A DNA stretch of 64,000 nucleotides, taken from the NCBI GenBank assembly GCA_017163975.1, contig JAFFSR010000009.1, positions 2,232,001 through 2,296,000 of the forward strand, given 5' to 3'. A model generated the notes under the pieces. It ran no database searches. It saw nothing but the letters and a program-made list of their open reading frames with translations, and was not told the origin of the DNA. A program made the translations under genes and the position numbers. This document shows positions 14,701-26,700 of this stretch, in pieces. Source of the DNA: Anastatus disparis (Eukaryota; Arthropoda; Insecta; Hymenoptera; Eupelmidae). Numbering within the stretch: position 1 is the stretch's first letter; the number at the start of each line of letters is the position of its first letter.

Positions 14701-17700
14701 TCGACCGATCGACAAATCTTGTGGCACTGACTCCGTATAAGACTAAAAAACAATCAAACAAGACAAATTACTTATTTAGCTCTTTATTCTCTTTTCAATA
14801 TAATGAACCAACTCATTTTTTATAAGTGCAATTGCAGTTTTATAATTCAATGAAAAGACTCTTTATGCGATTTATTTATTCGACGATCAATTACACATAA
14901 TAAATTCTACAGTCTGACGAAAAAAGAACATTAACTTTTTAAGCTTTTTCAAAGATGCTTCAATTTATTATTTGTCTTTTCGAAATATCAGTGTAAATTA
15001 ATATTTTTATTTTATTAAATTTACTGATAATTTATTTATATTAATTTAATAAATTTGAAAAAGCTTAGACAATCAACAAGTATTTTGCTAAGAACACATA
15101 CAGAAAATTGAAAAAAGTTTCAAGACTAAAATAAATAGCAATCTCGTATGAAAAATGTTTCATACCAATTTTCAAAATGTACTACCTTACCTTAAAAAAG
15201 AAGAATTATAAAAACGATTTTTTAAATATTAATTTATTAAAATTAAACACGTGCAACTATTTACTACTTTTCGTTAAAATAAAATTGTTTAAATACTTTT
15301 GAATGAATTTCCAAGACACCTACGTTGTCACAATATAGAAGAAATCATATGAAAGCTTAAAAATTCTTTAAAACACAATGATTAAAAAAAGATTAATAAT
15401 GAGGAAATAAAAATAAAATATTTTTTAAAGATAATAATGCGAGACTCTTGTAGTTTGATAGAAAGTTTAGCGTGAAGCTATAAATGAAATATAAAAATAT
15501 GTAGATCGATCGTAAAACTCGCATAAAGAAATACTCTTCTTTTATTTAAAATCGATGACTATTCGTAAATTTATTTAATAGTAAAAAGTGTGCTAATGCT
15601 TTATATATATAAAGTCATAAATCGTATGGAAGTCATGCACAACGTAGACATATAGTGCGCTGCTGACGCTACTGTGTCATCGATTTTCACATTATACATA
15701 GCAGTAGATAGTAATCTACCTGTGCATGCACACTTCAGCTATATTTGATTTTCAGACTAGGCCTCAAAAAAAAGGGTGATGCCTTCTTAGTTATGCATTT
15801 TATGCATTATATTAATGTCAATGCATACATTAATTTCTAATTATCATACAGTTTTTAAATTACCCATATAATACTTGCTAGATTAAAAAAATTTTAAAAT
15901 TCCAGTCCAAAATTTTCAAACATTTCCGAAAAACGAATAAATCATAAACGTTAATTATTTGTTTTAGAAGAAAAAAATAGTCATGCACTTCTACAACACA
16001 TTTACTCTCTACGTATAAAAATTTTTTGAACAATTACTAGTAATTGTTCAAGATGGCTTCAGTACTTAGTTGGGGTTCCACAAATTAATAAATGCTATTT
16101 TTTCCACTGAAATTTAAAATTTAACCAAATCGGTAACCTAAAACTTTTACAAAACCTACTTTTATTTATCTTTTTGATATTATTTTTAAAAATTTCTGGA
16201 GCCATCTTAATAAAGAAAAAATAGAATCAATAATAAAAAGTTACAAAGAACGAAAAACACAAAATAAGTATATTTTAGACGCATGTCAATACGTAAATGT
16301 TTACATCCATCATGTGTAACAGAAATTATAACTATATCTGTATCTTAGATAAACGGCAACCATGACGACGGAAAGACACGCGAAACAAATATCAAAAGTC
16401 CTAGTAAAATATATAATCAATCTTACATCTGTGTGAGTATGTCTGTGCGACATTTCACGTCAACTTGCACAGACAAAAAATAAAATCGCTAAGAGTCTAG
16501 AAATATGTTTCATGAGCTACGCAAAATACAAACAAAATTTTAAAAGTCGACATCAAAGCGATCAACAGTTATGAACAATATTTTAATTAATTTTTTATTC
16601 ACAAATTAGTAACTTTTGAGAAAAGGTTTTTACGACAGTTTTTGTTGAAAATGACATATTGAATATATTTAAATTTTTTTTTAAATTATAATATACAGAT
16701 TTTCCAGCTTAATTCTTTTTTTAATTGTAAAGAAGTGCTCTGACTTCCAAATGAAGAAAATTTCCAGAAGATATTTAATTTTGCAAAAAAGTTTTAAATT
16801 TATAGTAATTTTTGGCTGGTTAATAAGATATTTGATTTTTTCCTCGAAAAGTATTGATTTATGTAAAAGAATATTTTCTATTGAAAGTTATATTTAGAAT
16901 ACATCTACTATACGCACAATTACTAAAATAAAAAAAAAAATATTAAAAATATTAAGACTTATTTTTATATTATGAAGTTTAACAAATGATGTTATGCAAA
17001 AATTCAATTTCCAGTAGAAGGTATTTAATAAATACAATTTTTTTCTAAGAATCAATACTATTCGTGGAAAAAATTAAAAATTTTATGATGCAACGTATTT
17101 TAAAAAATAATTATTTTTTCAGACTTTCTTTGCAAAATTAAATAGTTTCTGAAAATTTTCTCCCTTTATAAATAAAAGACGAAAATAAGGAATAGTTAGA
17201 AAATAAATTGATCCTGTGGGCGATTTTTAGATTTACTGCATTCTATTGATCTACTAATGAGACAAGCTGAAAAATCAGAATATTATATTTTCAAAAATTC
17301 ATGTTCTATTATATGCTTGATTTATAAAAAAAACATTTTATTAATTTGTTACTAAAAATGAGTAGTTTAAGTTTTAATAAATCATTAAAAAGTGTTATTT
17401 GCAAAAAAAATAGTTGAAAATAATGATTTTAAAAATATGCTCCATAATTTCTTATCACTATGACCTTGGTCTTTAAAAATCTTTTTGTGTATTTCCGGTA
17501 CAAGATGGAAAATATTTCAAGAGTCATGGTGATTTTTATTTTTCAACTATTCGAGTTGACCTGAAAAGTCCAAATATATAGACGCTTATAATGTCTTGGT
17601 GACACTGCAGCGACATGCAGCTCACTTATAATTAACATTCAGTTATGACATATGTGTAGGTGTATTTTAACGCGCGTCTTCTATAGGTGCATAAAAAAAT

Positions 17701-20700
17701 GTTTTTCAGAAAAACCAACCTTCGACCCAGGTCCCCAGAAGTCCTACAATTTGAAGGCAACATAATCGAAGCAGAAAAAGCACATTGTTAGTCTTGTCTT
17801 CAATTTATCTCATAAATCAAAAAATAATCTTTTAAATATTAATGGATTTGGAAAACAACAAAAAATAGACGTGGTCACCTATTTTTTTTAACTTATTTTA
17901 CTTTATTTTATTTGCTTATTGTCTGTATGCAATTGGTCTGTTCATTTCAATCTTAAAAATTCGATTTTTTCCTATAATTATTATAAATTTTTTTATTTAT
18001 TTCTGTTAACTGCTTTAGCATTATGCTTTTTTATAAAATTTATTGAATTAACAAAATTTGACTTGATTCTTTGAATGTTAGATTAGATATTTGGTATTTT
18101 TTACAAAATATATCTAAGAATGTAATTTAAATAGAAAATAAAAATTCGAAGAATATTTTTATCGGTCTTACAGTTAAATTAATCAAAAAATAATAAATAA
18201 AGAAAGATGGGCAGTCAGAATGCTTCTGATTATTTAGAAAATAATAATTATTTGAAATCTAAAAGTATAGTAAATGGACAAAGTTGTTAGCCAATTAACG
18301 GTATTCAAATGAAATATACTTATTTTCTATAGAATTTAACCATTTTTATTTAATTTAACAATAAATAATGATATTATTTATTATTATTTAAAAATTATAA
18401 GATATCAATTTAAATATCTTGCAAGAACAATATTACGTTTTTGACTAAAATTTTAGCATAACTGCTTGTAACATACAGAAAAAGCGTGCCGCGCACTTTA
18501 AACTCTTCAAAACAAAAAAATAATTTTTCTACCCTCCAGCCGGAAAGTGACATCGTTCCGGTCTATGTCCGAAACGAAGTCGTCGCTTTCCGGCGGCGTC
18601 GAGCAAAAAAATAGTGTACAGCCCTTGGCCAGTAAATAAGAAAGGCTTAGATCACACGTTAGTCACACGGTTTCGCCTCGGCCGACAATTAAATGTGATT
18701 TCAGACCTTTCTTACTTTACTGTGCATGGGTTGTAATACACTATTCCATACAATTATATCTATTGTATGGCTAAATGATGTATTTGACCAAATTTAAAAT
18801 AAGCCATACTAGATAATTTTTGTTTTTCACATAAATTTTTCCTGATGACGATCACCATAAACTATACATACTTAAATATAACGTCGATAGTTTTATATAA
18901 ACAATTTAATTTAATAATCAAGATAGCCGCAAATACAATTGATCATTAAACTATTCTGAAAAAATCCAGCAATTGTGGTTGCTATGAAATCTTAAATTTA
19001 AAAGAAAAAGAAAAAAATCGTGTTCTTCTTAAAGACAGTAGAAGTTTATTAATCTTTAATCATAAGCCTTTCTTAGATTTATTCACTTTTTGTGTTTTTA
19101 AAGAAATCGTTATTACATATACATTAGTTTTTTATGAAATATAAATTTTATTTTTAACAATATCACTAATATTTTCCTAAGTTTTTAATAAAAATTATCA
19201 TTATATTGTTTATCAGTTAACAGAATGGAACACGCTCATAAAATGATTATAGTTGCTCAAGATACTTTAGATTCTCTATACAAAATACGAGCAAACTTAC
19301 AAGATGGAGAAGGAGATGCACAAGATTCTAAGCATGCAGAAGTAATTAACAGCATCAAGACACCAGGTAATGAGTTTTCGAGACTCGACGAAGAGATGAG
19401 TAAAGTTTCAGGCATCGAACAATTTGCCAGACGATCGTGAAAAATCAAAAAATTTTCATAAATGTCGCAGTAGTATTTCTCTTTTATAAAGAATAAAAGT
19501 GGATGATTCACTAACAAGGAGAGTGTTTCACCTTCGGGTCACCGTTTTTGTTCAAATTTTGAGAATTTTTTCTGGATGCAGAAATATGAAGAAAGCCAAA
19601 ATTTTAGAGGCCAACGCTCAATATTTCCCTAGTTACAGGCCATTGAAGAAAATCACTAAAAAAGTCACTAGATTTTCAAACGCTTATAGTATCTCATCAT
19701 TGTTAGCTAGAAGCTTATACCTTTTTTTAAATGAAAGCTGAGCTCAAATCCTTTCGAAATAGCACTTACAGCATCTCAAAATATTATTTTTTTCAAAAGT
19801 TAAAGCGTAATAAAGATTTAACCCAATTTTAGCTTTTATTATTAATTAATGTTTTAAACAAAAAATTCAGGTCCCATCTTTATTACGCTCCAACTTTGGG
19901 AAAAAATAATATTTTGAGATGCTATAGGTGCTATTTCGAAAGGATCTGAGCTTAGCTTTCATTTAAAAAAAGGTATAAGCTTTGAGCTAACAATGCTGAG
20001 GAACTATAAGCGTTTGAAAATCTAGTGACTTTTTTAGTGATTTTCTTCAATGGCCTGTAACTAGGGAAATATTGAGCGTTGGCCTCTAAAATTTTGGCTT
20101 TCTTCATATTTCTACATCCAGAAAACATTCTCAAAATTTGAGCAAAAACGGTGACCCGAAGGTGAAACACTCTCCTTGTAAGTACAACTTAAAAAAAAAT
20201 AATCTCAGTTATCAAACTAGTATATTTTAGTCCATGATGATATTACTCTTTTTAAGTTTGACATCGTGTAAAGTTTTGGTTTGTTGTTGGCAGTTGACGA
20301 ATACTAGTTCGCTTCTCACTTGAAAAAAAATTACAATGTTTGCGGATCATCAGTAAAAATCAAAAGACAACGTGATATAAAAAAATAATGATATTATTAC
20401 ACGTTACATAAAAATAATATCTGCTTCTTTCAGACGCAAGAATTAAAAATTTGAAACACAGAAGAATAGAGTGTATGGATTAGAATCTGTTCAATACAAA
20501 GTCATTAGTTATCCATGTGTCAGTCGTTCTAAGAAAACTTTTGAGAAAGCTTAGTTAGTTTACCTAATCACATCAATATAGGTTTACATAGCTGTTCTTC
20601 AAGATTACGAGAAACAAGATTTAACACGCGTGGTGAGAGAAGCTGCTGAGGTCTTACGCCTCAGATAGGACATGTTGTAGAAAACAAGTTGATCACATTT

Positions 20701-23700
20701 TTGTACTTTAAAGCTTTATAATAATATCAAAAATATATACTTTTCATGAAACCTTAACGCATGTCGTTCTACATGCGTATAGCAACCTTAAAAACTACTA
20801 GAGATCTAACAATACTCGTATCATTGTCTTAATTGTATTTCTGAAATTAAGCGTCACGACAACGTAGTTCGAAGTTTGTAAAGTTTTGAATCAGATTAAA
20901 AAATTTATACTAGCCTTTTTTTTAATTGGGGTTGTATATCGAAATTATTTTGCTTCCGATACTTTTGCATTGCATTTATATAATAAGTACAGCATGAGTA
21001 CTGATTAATTATTTCTTTTATGATCTTTAACTTAATTCAACGTGGACGACTTATAATTTAGTTAGTAAATAAATATTCACTTAAAATAAGTAATCATTTA
21101 TTTATTCAGATTTCGAGAGCATGTTTATTTTTAAACAATAATAGGTTTTTGTGTACAATACACTATTGAAAATTTATTACATAAACAACATAGCCGAGCT
21201 AAAAGATGACCACATCTGCAGAAAGCATAAGATAAACAAGAAAATTAAAGAAAATCGAATATAATTATAAGGCATCTAAATGTATGGGCTTGCTTTAGTT
21301 TCATATACATCGATCATTATAATTATTAGAAAAACCATATTAAAGTAATTAGGTTATGCATAAAGAAAAAAATAAAAAATTTAATAAAAATAGAATAAAT
21401 AATAATAAAAATAAGAAGGAAAGGAGAAAAACACTTACAACTTTGTCAAAAACTGGTTCATTGTCATTGATATCCTGTACATCAACTTTGAATGTACAAA
21501 CATCATCAAGTTGAGGTCTGCCATTGTCCGTTGCAAAAACCGTAAGATAGACTTCCTTTTCACGTGCTGGCTCATCCCGATCGAGATAATGAGTTGTCTT
21601 AATGACACCCGTTCTATTGTTGATCTCAAATTTGAGCTTTTCGCCATTAGCGGTGACGAAGCTGTATGTAATAGTTCCTAAAAAAATTCAATTTTTATTA
21701 AATATTTTTTGCAACCAAATAAATTAAATAACTTTTTCGCCATTCCAACCTCAATATTGCAACTTTGTTGCTCTTTCTTGACTCTTATGGCGAAAAATAC
21801 AGATCGCAACTGGTATTCGAAAGCTTTTTTATAAACTCATAGCAGTCACAGCCTTTGGCTTAGGCTCTAAACTTCCCGTTTCATAAATACAGCTTTTTCA
21901 CACTTATTGCAAAATGTACTATATAATACATTCTAATCTCAAAATAGCAATTACTATTCTTTTTTGACTTTTATTTTATTTTACGGGATGTTAAATTTGA
22001 GTTAATAAACTAATTAATATTAATTGATAAGTGGTAAGAATAAATAATTGCCAAACACGTTAAAACAATTTTAAACATATGACCCAAAAAAGTATAAAAA
22101 TTTTTTATTACCTCCATCCTCAGGTGGATCTCGATCCACTGCTTGCACTTGAATGACTACTGTGCCTGGCAACTCTTCCTCTTTCACCACTGGTGCGTAC
22201 AATGAGCAATTGGCAAATACTGGTTTGTGATTGTGATTCTCTCGTTGTTGCAACTAAAATATCACAAACAAAAATATTGAATATACAGTTTTATAAAAAT
22301 TAAATAAATATTCACTTCTCTAAACAAATACATAAAAGCTTTGATTTTTTTCTTAATTTTCTTAATTTTCGTGGAAAATTCACCAAAAAAATATAATATT
22401 TTAATATGATAGAAACTGACGAGTATTAGAAAGTTAATCAATTATTCACTTATTAAATAAGTACTTATATAGTTTAATTTATGAATTAAGTGTTTTATAA
22501 TTCCATGTATAATTACTTACGAAGATAACTAATAAACTCTAAAAAAGACGTTAACTACTAAACCGAAAAACTAACAAATTCACGCGTATATATGCATATA
22601 AATTATGAATTCATGAAGATCGCGCTAACTACACCCCTCCCCATTAAAAAAAATTACGTAATATTGTCACGAAGTTAAATGATAAAATCATGTAAAACAT
22701 TACTTGTTTAATTCTAATGTTTTGTTACGTGACTATCATGTATTAATATCAAGAAATAAAATAATTCTATTACGTTTCTAATAAAATCATTAAACAAATT
22801 GTTTATTTACTATAAATTTGAATTTTAAAATAGATTTACACAGTCAAGATCCATTATCTATTTCTGCTGAAAGAGATGGGTGATTAAACTACACTCCGCA
22901 ACATAACGCAACACTTAATCCTGACAAAAAAATTGCTCATTTTCGATAATCAGTATCTCAAGAAAAGAAGGTCGTAGAAGGGTCAATTTTTTTTAAATTG
23001 AAGAGGAAGAATTATACTTTAAGGTGCAATAATCAGAATCATCGAGGAAAAATCATCCACACGTAGGTGCATTGCTAAAGTTTACAAATTTTGAGCTTTG
23101 GAAAATGATCTTGAATTTCAAGGTCGCGTAAGTTGGAGTTACGGTGTATCAAAAAACTAATAGCACCATCTTAAGAGTCGAACGTATAGCTTAATAGATT
23201 TAAGATCGTGCAAACGATTCTATTCTGTGAAAATTCTATATTTTTTCATAGAATAGAATCGTTTGCTCGTTCTTAAATCTATTGGGCTCAACTCTTACTT
23301 TTGTATGATAATATTTAATTTATTAATTATAACAAAAATTTTAATTATACAAGGTCAGAGCTATACGGACAGCTTTTAAAGTGAAGACTTTGACCTTTCA
23401 TTTTAAAAAAATTGACTCCCCTACGACTTTCTTTTCCTGAAATACCGACCTTTGAAAATGAGCAATTTTTTGTCAGAATTAAGTGTTGCGTTAATTTTGT
23501 TGTGGAGTACATAATTAAAAACGTTATATTTTGTGTTTGTCAATAATATTATATATTATAATTTAAAAAAATAAAAAATTCTTATTTATTAAAAATTTAT
23601 AGTTTCTAAAATTTATAAAATGTAATTAAAAAATAAAAAATTTTTGTATATTTGTTTCTTAAATTTTTGATAAAAATTTCTTAATTCCTTAAGTTATTTC

Positions 23701-26700
23701 CAGTATGTCGAATAATTTTCAAATTTTCAATGAGAAAATTACTATATACAATAAAATTAAGAAATTTTTTTGAATACAAAGAATATTTCTATTGATTTAT
23801 ATTCTGGTAATTATCATTTAATAATATTTATCATTTTGTAGAAACAGGCAAAGATAATGATATCTTATCAAAGTATAAAACTTTAGCGATGGAGTAGATT
23901 ATGTGATAGACTCGCGATTGAAAAACAAAATTGATTTCATGTATAACACAGCAGTTTTTCCATTTTTCCTATTGTATTTGCATCACTCCTAATGATTAAG
24001 TTATTCCTAAATTTATTGAAAAAATGAATTTGATAAAGTACAATTGTATGTTATATTTTAATAGTTTTTTGTCCTCAAAAGAAATTTGGCTCGGATGGAT
24101 CAATAAATTTACCTTTTCAACAATTATTATTTACAATAGAATCTATTTGGATCATTCCTAAATTTATTTTTACATTCTTTTTTTTACAATTATAGTTATG
24201 ATAAAGAATAATAAAAGAAATTGATAACGTGAATCATGCTATAAGCTACTTAATTTTATTACAAGATTTAATTGACTACGTATCAAAACCGTATCATATT
24301 TTGATATTGTAACGTGATAAAATTATATGTTCAAATTCTATGAGCAGTGAGATATAAAATTTTATTTGTAATTTTAGTACGTAATAATAAAATTATGTGA
24401 ATTTTTAACAATTTAGAAAAGTATTATATTACTTGTTTTTTAAAATAAATAATTTAAATTTAAAACTGGATTTTATTTAAAGTTAAACTACACTTTAAAA
24501 AATTGAGAAATCAATTTTACATAGTTCAGTTTTTATTGACTTCAAGGGAAACTCTTGCACTAGCATATTTTTACTTTGTATACATTTTTATATTGTACTT
24601 CATAATTTAATAAAAATTTAGACATTCATAACTAAAAATCATAAAAAAAAACATTTTTTAATACTATAAAAGATTTGTTGCAACATGAAAAGACAGTGCT
24701 AGAGTAAAAATAAAGATGGAAATTGTATGTAGGATTAACGATACACGATATTCAACTTTAACGTAATCGTACTATGCCGTTTTCGTTTATATTTTTGCTC
24801 TAATATTGTCTTCTAATGTGGCAATGAATTCTTCGGAATGTTAAAAATATGCCTCTTTTGCGATTTTTAGTCATTCATGTTCAGACTTGCATTGAATTTC
24901 TGACTATAAAAATCAATCTAATAATGCATTTCAAGACTAAGCTAAGGTTACTCATGAAATGCATTATTAGATTGATATAAAACTTAGAAAGCAGAGACAC
25001 AAAGTTCGATTGTTTTTTTAAATTTTTATTGAAATTCTAAATTATTCTTTTATTTATTAGGACCTCCCTGAATATTTGAAATATAAAAAACAATAGAATC
25101 AAATACATTTCAAGAAAAGATGCAATTGTTAACAATAAAACCAAAAATGATAAATTGACTTGAAATATTTAAATATTCAGTGAAAAACAAATAATAAAAG
25201 GCAGTAATGTTACAGCTATAACCAAATGTTCCAGTTAAATTTTCCGACAGTATATATAGATGAGTCAATGTTAACAATTGATTAAATAATTAATTATTTT
25301 TCCGTTATAAATTAAACAAAAACCGACTTTTGTGATTTTCTAAAAACCAAAGCATGACTAATAAATTCAATTAATTGTGAAGTTAATAATATAAAATAAT
25401 TAATTTTTTCACAGTCTTTAATAAAATATTTATAATTTATAGAATATCAGTTTAAATGTCAATTGTTTCATTAATCGTGCAAATACATTGTTAAATAATT
25501 TAATATTCTACCCTGGTAGAAATTTGAACATTAAAAATGGTGTAAACAACAATTTATGACCATTGTCAATAGTAATATTTTGTCATGTCAAATTGGCGAA
25601 TAAATGGCAATTTTTTGCTGAATCTGCAGAGCTCAAATTTTTTGGTATATTGGTTAGCATCTTATAGGCAAAAAATGCTAATATAAAAATGTTGTTCAAA
25701 ATTTTTGTATTTAGCCAAAAAAATACGCATTTTAAGTAAACGGAGAAAAAAAATCAGTAACAGCTATCTAAAAATTAGGTAAACTGTGGACAACTTTTTT
25801 TGACTAGTTATATAACTTTTTAGTAATGAGTCCTTAATTTTTCAGATCATAGGTAAAATCATAACCTCACTTTTGCCACGTGGCGAGAAAATATAGATTA
25901 GTATTTATTCACATTCCTTCGTCAATGTTTATTTTTATTGGAATTTATAAAAATAAAAATATAATATTAAATTTTATTAAAATAAAAATATGAAACGCAG
26001 TACGAAACGAGTATAAAAATATCGTTTTTTAAAATAATAAATGGAAAATTTTATTAATCGTTTAAAAATAACCTCTAACAATCCGATCACAACTCAAAAT
26101 ATACGCGCGAATATATTAACAAAAGTGATTCTATTAATGATTAATGATAACTTTAAAGAAAAAACCTTAAATGATTCTTAATAGTAATCAATTAGAGCAC
26201 AATTTGATAGACTCTACTGTTAACTATCTATATTCAAATAATAGTGGATCAGACTCAACATTTTATTAGCATTTTTTAGCACTATGAAGGTTGAAAAAAA
26301 CGTTTCATATTAGTTCAAATAATGGCCATAAAACATTCCCATTTTCTGCTCTTCACTTTAAAGAAATGGCCATAAAATGGTAGAAAAAGCGTTTCATTTT
26401 CTACCAGGGTATTTTTAAAATATTAAAAGTATCTTTGGAAACCGCTTCAAATGTACTTCCATTGAATTAAAAATGAAACTATTGGATGAAAAAAAATTTA
26501 ATTACGAAAAGGATTATAAGGAACTCTTAGATTTTATTTGATTAATTCTTGTAACATAGAAAAATACTTTTCTCAGGGCCTGGCAAATCTGCTGTTAATT
26601 ATTATTACTGTCTTTGAATCTTAGTTCTTTACAAATCGTTTAGAAAGTACAAATTATTTTACCATTTTTTATTTTATTATTTTTGTGGTTGCGTCTTTTC

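Larger units (their letters stand above)
14743..21438 (-). other. Intron 4 (6.7 kb)
   Basis: AT-rich intron carrying a GC-richer palindromic element near 18.6 kb, a foldback element at 19.5-20.2 kb and a 71-codon plus-strand ORF beside it. The rest (14.8-18.5 and 20.2-21.4 kb) shows only chance ORFs and small palindromes, such as an exact one at about 16029-16050. Confidence 0.65.

Noticed and set aside
19499..20170. Two ORFs on opposite strands with almost the same peptide, considered as duplicated genes
   Set aside because: They are the two arms of a foldback element read in both directions; no protein family is seen.
21435..21647. 70-codon ORF on the minus strand
   Set aside because: Shadow frame of cadherin exon 4, which reads as a full repeat in the neighbouring frame.
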